Shown: in pieces, positions 8,571 to 16,581 of the stretch | Layout of the letters: each line of letters starts with the position of its first letter | Position numbering within the stretch: position 1 is the first letter of the stretch | Translations under genes and position numbers: made by a program | NCBI RefSeq assembly: GCF_030719215.1 | Contig: NZ_CP120983.1 | Span: forward strand, 310,001-374,000 | DNA: 64,000 nt | Direction: 5' to 3' | Origin: Streptomyces sp. Alt3 | GTDB taxonomy: Bacteria > Actinomycetota > Actinomycetes > Streptomycetales > Streptomycetaceae | Notes under the pieces: generated by a model | Told to the model about the DNA's origin: nothing | Database searches by the model: none | Seen by the model: the letters and a program-made list of their open reading frames with translations, nothing else

Positions 8571-8957
8571 ATGCTGTTCCGGGTCCTTCCCGGTTCGCCC
8601 GTGCCGCTGGGCGAGCAGATCGCCGCCTGTGTACGGGGCGCGATCGCCGACGGTACCGCGGCCCCGGGTGAACGGCTGCCGCCCGCGCGCGAGGTCGCCG
8701 ATTCCCTGGGGGTCAACGTGCACACCGTGCTCCGCGGTTTTCAGCGGCTGCGCGACGAGGGACTGCTCGAACTGCGACGCGGCCGGGGCGCGGTGATCAC
8801 CGCGGCGCCCGGCGCCGCGGGACGGGCCCGGATCACCGAGTCCGTGCACTCCCTCGTCAGACAGGCACGCGAACTCGGCCTCACGGACCAGGAGTTCCTG
8901 TCGATGGTGCACAACGGCCTGGTGGGCCCACCCGCCACCGCCCCGCCCGCTCCCTGA
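8571..8957 (+). CDS. GntR-family transcriptional regulator (YtrA type)
   Basis: This 128-aa protein has an N-terminal winged helix-turn-helix (VPLGEQIAACVRGAIADGTA, then LPPAREVADSLGVNVHTVLR) and only a short C-terminal region. The lack of a large effector domain is typical of the YtrA subfamily, whose members repress small transporter or membrane-protein operons. It is cotranscribed with the DUF1648 membrane protein and probably autoregulates that operon. Confidence 0.82.
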   Translation: MLFRVLPGSPVPLGEQIAACVRGAIADGTAAPGERLPPAREVADSLGVNVHTVLRGFQRLRDEGLLELRRGRGAVITAAPGAAGRARITESVHSLVRQARELGLTDQEFLSMVHNGLVGPPATAPPAP

Positions 8958-9004
8958 GAGCGGTCCACCCCCGTGTGGTAACGACGACGGCCGGTCCGCC
9001 GGGG

Positions 9005-9658
9005 TCAGCACACGCGGGGGTCGCCGTCTCCGTCGATCACGAGGGCCTGGCCGTCGCGCAGGGTCCGGTGGGCGGTGTCCTCGGCGCGGTAGCGGTCGGC
9101 GACCGCTCCCAGGATTTCCGATTCGGGATGGCCCGGGGAGTCGATGTGGGGCACCACGACGTGGTCGAGGATACCCAGTCCGTCCCAGCGGGCCTCGTCA
9201 CCGTAGGCGGTGCGCACCTCCTTCGGATCGTCGCACAGTTCGAGACCGTGCAGGTCAGGCGCCAGAACGCAGGCCCCCGCGCTGTAACCGGCGTAGACGA
9301 AGGCGTCCTGACGCAGCAGGTCGGTCAGAGCCCGGTCGGCACCGCTGCGGGCCATGGCCTGGCGCAGGACGAACACGTTGCCTCCGCGGACCCAGACCAG
9401 GGGGAACCGGGAGAGAGTGTCCGCGATCTCCGTGGAGGGACGTCCGAAGAACGTGCGCAGGTCGACCTCGACCGGCCGCAGCCCGAGCCCGGACATCGCC
9501 TCGAACTCGCGCTCGACCGCCAGTCGGCGCTCCTCGTCCGACAGGGCGTCGACCGCGTTGACGACGACGGCGACATCGGTGGGAGCGGTGCGGGGCAGCA
9601 GCGCCAGCATTTCCGCCGGCTGGTCGCCGGTCCGGAACGAGGAGAGGTACATACGCAT
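9005..9658 (-). CDS. Peptidase S51 (PepE-like) / class I glutamine-amidotransferase-like protein
   Basis: This is a 217-aa protein of the peptidase S51 family. The nucleophile is Ser126 in VYAGYSAGACVL; the family fold is also marked by FPLVWVRGGNVFVLRQAM and the downstream VVVPHIDSPGHPES segment. S51 enzymes such as PepE cleave Asp-X dipeptides or act as cyanophycinase-like hydrolases. The frame stays open to 9991, but the extension is made of the TTCCTG microsatellite and has no family similarity. The ATG at 9658 (MRMYLSSF) is therefore preferred. Confidence 0.75.
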   Translation of the reverse strand: MRMYLSSFRTGDQPAEMLALLPRTAPTDVAVVVNAVDALSDEERRLAVEREFEAMSGLGLRPVEVDLRTFFGRPSTEIADTLSRFPLVWVRGGNVFVLRQAMARSGADRALTDLLRQDAFVYAGYSAGACVLAPDLHGLELCDDPKEVRTAYGDEARWDGLGILDHVVVPHIDSPGHPESEILGAVADRYRAEDTAHRTLRDGQALVIDGDGDPRVC

Positions 9659-9778
9659 CCGTGCACCGTAATGGTGCGGACACGCCGCGGAGGAGCCACC
9701 GGCCACATCGGTTAACACAGAAGAGACGTAAGGCTGTTGTAGCACAGCCGGAGTGATCATAGACTTCCGCGCCGTCGG

Positions 9779-9829
9779 TTCCTGTTCCTGTTCCTGTTCC
9801 TGTTCCTGTTCCTGTTCCTGTTCCTGTTC
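9779..9829. repeat. Hexanucleotide microsatellite, TTCCTG x 8.5
   Basis: Eight complete TTCCTG units and a half unit run without interruption. The repeat lies between the divergent peptidase S51 and CocE hydrolase genes, about 120 bp upstream of each start. In the minus frame it would encode alternating Glu-Gln. Slipped-strand changes here would alter promoter spacing in 6-bp steps. Confidence 0.95.
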
Positions 9830-9951
9830 GCGACTGTGATCCAGCTTCGCGGGCGTACGCGACCACCGTGGCGTCCACAGGGTCGTGCCAGGAACCGCTG
9901 CTCGGCCTGCACCACTGCGAAACCCCGTACCCACCCAGCCGGGAGAAGCAT

Positions 9952-11814
9952 GTGAGAGCACGTCGCACGGCCAGATGGGCCGCCTCAGCACTCGTCACCG
10001 TCCTCGCGTCGACCGGCCTCCTCGCCGGCCCGGCAGCAGCCTCCGGGCCCACCGCGGCTCAGGGCCCCCGGGTCGCCACCGCGACCGATCCGGTCACCCA
10101 CGAGGAGAACGACCGCGTCCCGGAGGGCTCGCTCTGGACGCAGCACTACTTCCCTTCCTCCGACCGCTCCGGCACCGAACTGCACGCCGACGTTCTGCTG
10201 CCCGAGGACCTGCCGAGGAAGGCCGAGGCACCCGTCATCCTGTCCGTCGGCCCGTACTTCGGGCACTCCGGGCAGTCCGGTGCCGAGGGATGGGCCCACA
10301 CCGGTCCCTCCGCCCGGTTCCAGGACTTCATCGAGGGCACCGACCTGTTCGACCAGGGCTACGCCTTCGTGATGGTCGACCTGCGCGGCTTCGGCGGTTC
10401 CACCGGCTGTCTCGACTGGGGCGGCCCCGGTGAACAGGCGGACGTGAAGGCGGCGATCGACTGGGCGGCGAAGCAGCCCTGGTCCACGGGTGCGGTGGGC
10501 CTGTACGGCAAGTCCTACGACGCCGCGACGGGCCTCATCGGCAACAACCTGGACCAGCGTGCCCTCAAGGCCGTCGTCGCCCAGGAGCCTGTCTGGGACA
10601 TGTACCAGTACATCTACTCGAACGGCGTCCCCCGCCCGAACGTCACCGGCACCGCCAACGCCTACAACTCGATCGCCACGCTGGACCAGCTGCCGGACGA
10701 CGACGCGCGCTACCTGGCCAACTCCCGTTACGAGGAGGCCCATCCCGAGTGCCTGACGCAGAACTCGGCGGGGTACCGGATCGCCGACCAGGACGACGAG
10801 TTCTGGACCTCCCGGGACCTGGCGAAGGCGGCCAGGGGCACGGACACCCCTCTCTTCGTGACCCAGGGCTTCATCGAGAACAACACCAAGCCCGAGGAGA
10901 TGCAGGAGTACCTCGACAACCACAAGGGCCCCGAGCGCGGCTGGGTCGGCCAGTGGGAACACGTCCGTGGCGGAGACCGTACCAGCGACGGCCGTCTCTC
11001 CATGGGACGTGAGGGCTGGTACGACGAGACCCTCTCCTTCTACGACCAGTACCTCAAGGGCATCAGGCCGGCCGTCCGCTACCCGGCCTACTCCGTGGAG
11101 GACTCCACCGGCGCCTGGCGGGCCCAGAAGACCTGGCCCGTCGTGGAGCGTCACGTCACCCTTCCTCTCGGGGGCGGCTCGTACGTGGACGACGGCGGCC
11201 TCTCCTCGATCGCCGGCCTGGCCGGACCCGCCCCCCGGGAACAGGTGGAACAGACAGGCGACTGGGACCTGGAGAACGCGCCCACCACCGATCCGGCAGC
11301 GCCGAGGGGGCTTACCGAGAAGCAGGCCCTGCTCCAGGAGTCCGGAGTGGTCACGTCGAGCTTCTTCGTGTGGTCCAAGGCACTCAAGAAGGCCGTGCGG
11401 GTCACCGGCACCCCGCGGATCTCCCTGACCGCGGAGGGAGAGGGCAATGTGATGCTCAAGCTGTACGACGTCGCCCCCGACGGCAAGGCTGTCATGTTCG
11501 ACGAGCAGGTCTCGCTGCTGAGGACGGGGAAGCTCTCCGTCGATCTCAAGGCGACGGACTGGACCCTGGCGGCGGGGCACGTCCTGGCGGTGGGGATCGG
11601 GTCCGTCCAGACCGGCTCGTGGCGTGACACTCCTTCCGGCGAGACGATCCGGGTCGAGGGAGCACGGCTCGGGCTGGCCCTGGACGACCCGGCCGACGAC
11701 GTCGCCACCGGAGGTGCGCGCTCGCCGTACCTGGACACCTACCTGCGCCAGTACACGGTTCCCCTTCCGGCCGGTACCGGTACGTTCACGGTGGTTCCCG
11801 GAGGCCGCCTCTGA
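9952..11814 (+). CDS. Secreted CocE/NonD-family (peptidase S15-type) hydrolase
   Basis: This 620-aa protein begins with an export signal (VRARRTARWAASALVTVLAS, cleavage probably near AAASG, residue 31). An alpha/beta-hydrolase core follows, with nucleophile Ser188 in VGLYGKSYDAATG and the YAFVMVDLRGFGGSTG segment. The C-terminal third (about residue 390 on) is a beta-sandwich of the X-Pro dipeptidyl-peptidase C-terminal type. Family members hydrolyse X-Pro dipeptides, cocaine-like esters or beta-lactam acyl groups; the substrate is not predictable. The GTG at 9952 is chosen because a GGGAGAAG ribosome-binding site precedes it and the signal peptide starts there. Confidence 0.82.
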   Translation: MRARRTARWAASALVTVLASTGLLAGPAAASGPTAAQGPRVATATDPVTHEENDRVPEGSLWTQHYFPSSDRSGTELHADVLLPEDLPRKAEAPVILSVGPYFGHSGQSGAEGWAHTGPSARFQDFIEGTDLFDQGYAFVMVDLRGFGGSTGCLDWGGPGEQADVKAAIDWAAKQPWSTGAVGLYGKSYDAATGLIGNNLDQRALKAVVAQEPVWDMYQYIYSNGVPRPNVTGTANAYNSIATLDQLPDDDARYLANSRYEEAHPECLTQNSAGYRIADQDDEFWTSRDLAKAARGTDTPLFVTQGFIENNTKPEEMQEYLDNHKGPERGWVGQWEHVRGGDRTSDGRLSMGREGWYDETLSFYDQYLKGIRPAVRYPAYSVEDSTGAWRAQKTWPVVERHVTLPLGGGSYVDDGGLSSIAGLAGPAPREQVEQTGDWDLENAPTTDPAAPRGLTEKQALLQESGVVTSSFFVWSKALKKAVRVTGTPRISLTAEGEGNVMLKLYDVAPDGKAVMFDEQVSLLRTGKLSVDLKATDWTLAAGHVLAVGIGSVQTGSWRDTPSGETIRVEGARLGLALDDPADDVATGGARSPYLDTYLRQYTVPLPAGTGTFTVVPGGRL

Positions 11815-11838
11815 CACCCGCTCGGGCGTCGTCCGCAG

Positions 11839-11866
11839 GGGTTCCCGGACCACTCCCCGGGAACCC
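11839..11866. terminator. Hairpin after the CocE hydrolase gene
   Basis: A stem of about ten base pairs (GGTTCCCGG against CCGGGAACC) with an 8-nt loop lies 24 bp after the stop codon. It is one of two hairpins between convergent genes. Confidence 0.65.
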
Positions 11867-11950
11867 TGTACGGCGCCGGCCCTCTCCGCCCCGGCTCCGG
11901 CCGACTCCTCCGTGCAGGTGGGATCCGGAGCGGCACGTGTCGAGGGCGGT

Positions 11951-11983
11951 CGCCCCTGGCCCGTACGGGCCGGGCCAGGGGCG
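11951..11983. terminator. Second hairpin between convergent genes
   Basis: A perfect 12-bp stem (11951-11962 with 11972-11983) closes a 9-nt loop, 39 bp before the end of the minus-strand monooxygenase gene. A further copy of one arm, GCCCCTGGCCC, follows at about 11991, so alternative pairings exist. Confidence 0.7.
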
Positions 11984-12022
11984 TACGTCCGCCCCTGGCC
12001 CGCACGGTGCGACGTGGGGCTC

Positions 12023-13378
12023 TCACCCCAGAGGGGGGAGGTCGAGGTGTTCGCGCAGGGTGGTGCCCTGGTACGCGGTGCGGTAGACGCCCCTCTCCTG
12101 GAGTGCCGGAACGAGCTCGTCGACGATGTCGGTGACGGATGCCGGGAGCAGCTGCGGCAGGAGGTTGAAGCCGTCGACCGCACGGGTGCTCACGTAGCGC
12201 GTCCACTCGTCGGCGACGGCCGAGGGGGTTCCGACGAAGGACGGGTGCCCCGGGGAGACTTCGAGGACCAGCTCGCGGATGGACAGGCCGCGTTCCGTGG
12301 CGAGGTCACGCCACTTCCGGATCAGCGCCTGCTTCCCGGTGCGGCGTTCGATGGAGATCGTGCCGCGCGAGGGGTCGAGTTCCTGTTCTCCGGGTTCGAT
12401 GTCGGGGAGCGGTCCGTCCGGGTCGTAGGCGGACAGATCGGTGCCCCAGTACTGCTCGAGGAAGGCGACCGAGCGCGGACCGTTGACCTGCTGACCGCGC
12501 ACCCAGCGCGCCTTCTCCTGCGCCTCGGCCGTGGTGTCGCCGAGGACGACGCTCGCCCCCGGCAGGATCCGCAGCGAGTCCGGTGACCGGCCGTGGCGGG
12601 CCAGCCGTTCCCGGAGGTCGGCGGCGTACGCCACGGCCTTGCCGTACTCGGTGTTGGCGGAGAAGACGACATCTGCGTGGCGGGCTGCGAGTTCGCGCCC
12701 GCCGTCCGAGTCCCCCGCCTGGAAGAGCACCGGACGTCCCTGGCGGCTGCCCGGCACGGTGGCGGTGGCACGCAGGTGTACGAGGTCGGTGTCGCGTTCC
12801 ACCGTGGTGACGGCACCGGGCCGGGACCAGCTCGGCGCGCCGCCGTCCGACGCGACGGCGTCCGGGGCCCATGAGGACCACAGTTCCTTGGCCGCTTCGA
12901 CGAACTGTCCCGCACGCTCGTAGCGGCGTTCGTGCTCCAGCCAGCCTCCGTGACGGAAGTTGGCCCCGGTCCAGGCGTTGTCGGTCGTGACGACGTTCCA
13001 CCCGGCCCGGCCCTCGGACAGCAGATCCAGGCTGGCCAGCCGACGGGCCAGGTCCGCCGGATAGTTGTAGGTGGTGTTCTGGGTGGCCACCAGGCCGATC
13101 CGCTCGGTCACGGCGGCGAGCGCGGTCAGTTGGGTGATCGCGTCGGGCCTGCCGGCCACATCGAGGTCGTGGACCCTTCCGCGGTTCTCCCGTACCCGTA
13201 GCCCCTCCCCCAGGAAGAACGCGTCGAACAGTCCCCGCTCCAGGATCTGCGCGATCTCGACGAACGTCTCGAACGCCGTGTGCGAGCGCGCCCTCGGATC
13301 GGTCCAGATCAGCTCGGGACCGACACCGGTGAAGAACACACCGAGGTGGAGCTGCGGAAGGGGGTTTCGACCGGTCAT
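12023..13378 (-). CDS. LLM-class flavin-dependent monooxygenase (NtaA/SnaA/DszA family)
   Basis: This is a 451-aa FMNH2-dependent monooxygenase of the bacterial luciferase-like fold. The family start LHLGVFFTGVGPELIWTDPR, the core LLSEGRAGWNVVTTDNAWTG and the HGGWLEHERRYERAGQFVE segment match NtaA/SnaA/DszA proteins, which oxidise nitrilotriacetate, dibenzothiophene sulfone or N-acetylated S-alkylcysteines. The long upstream frame runs into the neighbouring gene; the ATG at 13378 starts the family homology. It is 10 bp downstream of a second LLM gene and so shares its transcript and leader peptide. The sulfur context suggests C-S bond cleavage. Confidence 0.85.
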   Translation of the reverse strand: MTGRNPLPQLHLGVFFTGVGPELIWTDPRARSHTAFETFVEIAQILERGLFDAFFLGEGLRVRENRGRVHDLDVAGRPDAITQLTALAAVTERIGLVATQNTTYNYPADLARRLASLDLLSEGRAGWNVVTTDNAWTGANFRHGGWLEHERRYERAGQFVEAAKELWSSWAPDAVASDGGAPSWSRPGAVTTVERDTDLVHLRATATVPGSRQGRPVLFQAGDSDGGRELAARHADVVFSANTEYGKAVAYAADLRERLARHGRSPDSLRILPGASVVLGDTTAEAQEKARWVRGQQVNGPRSVAFLEQYWGTDLSAYDPDGPLPDIEPGEQELDPSRGTISIERRTGKQALIRKWRDLATERGLSIRELVLEVSPGHPSFVGTPSAVADEWTRYVSTRAVDGFNLLPQLLPASVTDIVDELVPALQERGVYRTAYQGTTLREHLDLPPLG

Positions 13379-13388
13379 GGCACTCACC

Positions 13389-14501
13389 TCAGGCGTTCGT
13401 GGCCGCCGCGGCGGCGAATCGGTTGGCGGGGCGGGGAAGGCCGAGCGTCTCGCGCAGGGAGCCGCCGGCCCGTGGCACGCGCCCGGACCGCGACGCGGAG
13501 ATCCTCGGCAGCACCCGCTCGGCGAGGATCGGCAAATCGACGGCGAGCACGGCGGGATGCAGCCTGACGCCGTCGACCGAATCGGCCAGCTCCCGAAGCA
13601 GGTCGAGCAGGGACTCGGCGGAGCCCACGTGACGTAGCCGCCCCGAGTCCGGCCGGCGGGCGGCCTCGTTAAGCTCGTCGAGCCGGTCGGCGGCCGGCAC
13701 CGCAGCGTCGAGGACGACCTCCACCTCGGCGAGGACGAGGGGCGCGCCCGCTTCCCGGGCCCTGGCCGCTCTGGCGGCGACCGCGGCGACATCAGACCTT
13801 CCGACCAGGACCACGTCGGCGCGGGCGTCCGCGTCGAGGGAGTCCGGGACCAGGACGACGATCTGGCCCTGCGGCGGACGCGGGGTGATCAAGGGGCCCT
13901 TGACCGTGAAGGACGCTCCCTCGAAGTCGATGTGGTGCACCCGCCGCGCGTCGAGGAATCGGCCCGTCGCCACGTCCTTGATCACCGCGTCGTCCTCCCA
14001 CGAGTCCCACAGTGCCCGGGCGGTGTCGATGACGTCGGCGGTCTCGCGGGCCAGTGCGGCACCGGTCAGGGCCGCTCCCCCGACGGTGGCGAGGTCGTCC
14101 TCGCCCGCCGCGGCGCCGACCACCCAGCCGGCCCTGCCGTGCGAGGCGTGGTCCAGGCTCGCCAGCTGCGTGGCGAGATGGAACGGTTCGGTGGTGGCGA
14201 CGTGCAGGGTGGGCGCCAGCCCGATCCGGTCCGTCAGGGGCGAGACGTAGGCGGCACGGGTACCCGCCTCCAGCCGTCCGGCCACTCCCGGCCCGCCGTC
14301 GGGCGGCAGGGGTGAGTCGGCGAAGGTCACGAGGTCGAAGCCGGCGTCCTGGGCCGCTGTGACCACGTCCCGCAGGGCCCCGGGCGTCAGGACGGCGCCC
14401 GGTGGGCGGCCGGAGTGGCGCCAGGCAGCGGGGTGGGAACCGTCGCCGTCGGTCTCCAGGGCGAGACGGAGGCCGGCGAGCCCGGTTTCGCGGTCGGTCA
14501 T
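13389..14501 (-). CDS. LLM-class flavin-dependent oxidoreductase
   Basis: This 370-aa protein is a second member of the luciferase-like monooxygenase superfamily. It shows VTAAQDAGFDLVTFADSPLP, TDRIGLAPTLHVATTEPFH and the typical ASLDHASHGRAGWVVGAAAG core. It is shorter and more divergent than its partner, and has a C-terminal region (residues about 295-370) that resembles the tail of paired LLM proteins in actinobacterial sulfur loci. The ATG at 14501 follows a GGAGGA ribosome-binding site. It is the first enzyme gene of the minus-strand operon, about 290 nt after a leader peptide. Confidence 0.8.
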   Translation of the reverse strand: MTDRETGLAGLRLALETDGDGSHPAAWRHSGRPPGAVLTPGALRDVVTAAQDAGFDLVTFADSPLPPDGGPGVAGRLEAGTRAAYVSPLTDRIGLAPTLHVATTEPFHLATQLASLDHASHGRAGWVVGAAAGEDDLATVGGAALTGAALARETADVIDTARALWDSWEDDAVIKDVATGRFLDARRVHHIDFEGASFTVKGPLITPRPPQGQIVVLVPDSLDADARADVVLVGRSDVAAVAARAARAREAGAPLVLAEVEVVLDAAVPAADRLDELNEAARRPDSGRLRHVGSAESLLDLLRELADSVDGVRLHPAVLAVDLPILAERVLPRISASRSGRVPRAGGSLRETLGLPRPANRFAAAAATNA

Positions 14502-14791
14502 GTGATGTTCCTCCGGAGGAAGAGAGGCGATGGAACGCGTGTCGGTGGAAGGTGGTGCGGTGTTTTCGCCGGCCCCGGCGCGCTCAGGACGGCGCAGCGT
14601 CCGGTGCCCTGGAGCACCGCACGGCCAGGGTGTTCACATCGCGGGGCGGTGAGCCGGAAGCCGGTCGGGCATCCTCCCGACAGGCCTCGGCCGAGCACGG
14701 GGAGTGTCGGGGAGAACGCCGGTGAACAGCGATGGGCCGAGGCGCGGTGATCAGCGGCCGGGACCGGACGGCGCGTGCGGCAGGTGTGCGC
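14502..14791 (-). promoter_or_regulatory. Probable attenuator region between leader peptide and LLM operon
   Basis: This 290-nt untranslated stretch separates the leader peptide from the first enzyme gene. It can form several hairpins, for example CCCGACA at 14676-14682 with TGTCGGG at 14705-14711 around an inner CTCGGCCGAG palindrome, and GTGCGGTG at 14555-14562 with CACCGCAC at 14615-14622. Such mutually exclusive structures fit attenuation, but I did not fold the RNA. I see no other gene here. Confidence 0.4.
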
Positions 14792-14932
14792 TCAGCGGCG
14801 AAGCGAGGTGCTCGGACACAGCGCGCTGCTCACCCGGAGCAGGTCGACGTGGCGCCGGGCGACAAGCGGCCGGAAGGCGGCGACGGGGTGCGGCACACGG
14901 CCGTCACGCAGGAGGACGGGGCGCACCTGCAT
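14792..14932 (-). CDS. Leader peptide of the sulfur-metabolism family (RRHVDLLRVSSALC type)
   Basis: This 46-aa open frame starts at the ATG at 14932 after a GAGGTGA ribosome-binding site and ends at 14792. Its C-terminal half reads ARRHVDLLRVSSALC followed by a short tail. I recognise this as the motif of short actinobacterial leader peptides found upstream of sulfur-assimilation and LLM-monooxygenase genes. The motif is matched independently by the peptide at 15147 on the other strand. Translation through its single Cys codon probably senses cysteine supply and controls read-through into the two LLM genes. The N-terminal part is not conserved and the start is less certain. Confidence 0.7.
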   Translation of the reverse strand: MQVRPVLLRDGRVPHPVAAFRPLVARRHVDLLRVSSALCPSTSLRR

Positions 14933-15146
14933 TCCGGTCACCTCACAGCCGTGGGCCAGTCAACAGCGCTTCTTCAGCTGCGACTTGTGTGATCTCTCTT
15001 CACGTTAGCCGTTCGGCCCCGGTTGGACAATGCCGTCTGTCCGCCCACCGGACACCGGCCGTGGCCCGTCCGGTGTCCGAGCTGGTACGTTGCCTCGCGT
15101 CGTCCCTGGGGGACGACACCACGTGCACGAAAGGACCGCGCCACTC
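14933..15146. promoter_or_regulatory. Divergent promoter region of the sulfur locus
   Basis: This 214-bp interval lies between the two divergent leader-peptide starts and must hold both promoters. I do not see a clear -35/-10 pair or a strong dyad, so the regulator cannot be named. Confidence 0.45.
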
Positions 15147-15290
15147 ATGCCGTACGGGCCGACCACCTCCGGGCTCACGCCCTCGGGACGGCTTGGTGGT
15201 GCGCGCTGCGCAGGATTCCTCCGCCCTCGTTTCGCGGCCCGTCGGCACGTCGATCTGCGCCGCGTCTGCAGCGCCCTCTGTCAGGCCTGA
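15147..15290 (+). CDS. Leader peptide of the sulfur-metabolism family (RRHVDLRRVCSALC type)
   Basis: This 47-aa frame starts at an ATG with AAGGA 11 bp upstream and ends ARRHVDLRRVCSALCQA. The end matches the divergent leader at 14792 (RRHVDLLRVSSALC), although the rest of the two peptides differs. It contains three Cys codons, two of them in the last six residues, which suits a ribosome-stalling sensor of cysteine. The stop codon lies inside the palindrome GTCAGGCCTGAC, so a stalled or terminating ribosome would change local folding. It precedes a cysteine-synthase-like gene by 223 nt. Confidence 0.68.
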   Translation: MPYGPTTSGLTPSGRLGGARCAGFLRPRFAARRHVDLRRVCSALCQA

Positions 15291-15312
15291 CGTCAGAGGC
15301 AGGCCTGCCTCT
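15280..15312 (+). promoter_or_regulatory. Two adjoining palindromes at the leader-peptide stop codon
   Basis: GTCAGGCCTGAC (15280-15291) spans the leader's stop codon. It is followed by the perfect 18-bp palindrome AGAGGCAGGCCTGCCTCT (15295-15312). The two can compete for pairing with each other, because both have AGGCCT centres. This is consistent with attenuator hairpins whose choice depends on ribosome position. Confidence 0.5.
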
Positions 15313-15460
15313 CCCGATCTCCATCTGCGCACACACCGTGGCAATGCCCTGGTGTCCTGCCACTTTCCTGAAGAATCGCCGATGCGCCGGCCAGGTACAC
15401 CCGCCCGGCCCCCGCGAGGTCCTCCCGGACGGGCGAGGGCGCGACGACACGTGGCGGGCG

Positions 15461-15491
15461 CGGACCGCACCGGGTCCGACGGTGCGGTCCG
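15461..15491 (+). promoter_or_regulatory. Strong hairpin just before the cysteine-synthase-like gene
   Basis: A perfect 11-bp stem (CGGACCGCACC with GGTGCGGTCCG) closes a 9-nt loop and ends 9 bp before the AAGGAG ribosome-binding site of the gene at 15514. It is a candidate terminator or translation-control element of the leader system. Confidence 0.5.
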
Positions 15492-15513
15492 GTCCCGAGC
15501 AAGGAGCACTGCA

Positions 15514-16581
15514 ATGGACGTCCACGCATCCCTGACCGACGTGGTGGGCAACACCCCGCTGGTGCGGCTCAACCGTGTCACGGGCGGAGCCACAGCACCC
15601 GTCTACGTGAAACTGGAGTACGTCAATCCGGGCGGCAGCGTGAAGGACCGTATCGCCCTGTCGATGGTCGAAGCAGCCGAGGAGGCAGGGAAGTTGATGC
15701 CGGGCGGCACCATCGTCGAGGGAACCTCGGGGAACACGGGCGTCGGTTTGGCCATGGTCGCCGCTCAGCGCGGCTACCGTTGCGTCTTCGCGATTCCGGA
15801 GAAGAGCAGCGCGGAGAAGATCGCAGTACTGCGCGCCTACGGGGCGGAGGTCATCGTCTGCCCGGGCGATGTGCCGCGTGAGCACCCCGATCACGTGCAT
15901 TCCGTGGCCCACCGGGTCGCCGCTGAGACGCCCGGCGGCTGGCTGGCGGACCAGTACGACAACCCGGCGAACCCGCAGGCCCACTACCGCACCACCGGGC
16001 CGGAGATCTGGCGGCAGACCGACGGGCGGATCACCCACCTCGTGTCCGGCATCGGGACCGGCGGCACCATCACCGGAACCGGCGAGTACCTCAAGGAAGT
16101 GAGCGCCGGCAGGGTGACGGTCGTCGGCGCCGACCCCGAGGCCTCGCTCTACTCCGGCGGCGACGGGAGCCCTTACCACGTGGAGAGCATCGGCCGGTTC
16201 CGCCATCCCGAGACGGTGGACGACACCTGGCCCAAGTCCTACCACCCCTCGGTCGTGGACCGTTTCGAGCGGATCAGCGACCAGGACTCCCTGCTCACCG
16301 CCCGCCGGCTGGCCCGGGAGGAAGGCCTGCTGGCCGGCGGGTCCGCCGGTACCGCAGTGGCCGCAGCGCTGCGGGTCGCGACGGAACTAGGACCGGACGA
16401 CCTGGTGGTCGTACTGCTGCCCGATTCCGGCCGCAACTACCTCTCGAAGGTCTTCGACGACGACTGGCTGCGCGGGATCGGCCTGCCGGACGAAGAGCTT
16501 GTCGACCAGCAGGTCCAGCCGCCGGCGGCCTCCGACCGAGCGGTGACCGGGGGCGACCCGATCGCGACAGGTGCCCGATGA
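15514..16581 (+). CDS. PLP-dependent cysteine synthase / cystathionine beta-synthase-like enzyme
   Basis: This 355-aa protein belongs to the CysK/CysM/CBS fold. The PLP lysine is Lys44 in NPGGSVKDRIA; the substrate loop EGTSGNTG and the phosphate-binding GIGTGGTITG are intact. There is no C-terminal CBS-domain pair. It should form cysteine from O-acetylserine and sulfide, or a related beta-replacement product. The frame is open far upstream, but the ATG at 15514 has an AAGGAG site and starts the family homology. The GNAT gene overlaps its stop by ATGA. Position behind a Cys-rich leader peptide implies control by cysteine. Confidence 0.85.
   Translation: MDVHASLTDVVGNTPLVRLNRVTGGATAPVYVKLEYVNPGGSVKDRIALSMVEAAEEAGKLMPGGTIVEGTSGNTGVGLAMVAAQRGYRCVFAIPEKSSAEKIAVLRAYGAEVIVCPGDVPREHPDHVHSVAHRVAAETPGGWLADQYDNPANPQAHYRTTGPEIWRQTDGRITHLVSGIGTGGTITGTGEYLKEVSAGRVTVVGADPEASLYSGGDGSPYHVESIGRFRHPETVDDTWPKSYHPSVVDRFERISDQDSLLTARRLAREEGLLAGGSAGTAVAAALRVATELGPDDLVVVLLPDSGRNYLSKVFDDDWLRGIGLPDEELVDQQVQPPAASDRAVTGGDPIATGAR

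Noticed and set aside
9659..9991. N-terminal extension of the peptidase S51 gene containing an (EQ)8 tract
   Set aside because: The extension is microsatellite and promoter-region DNA; family homology starts at the ATG at 9658.
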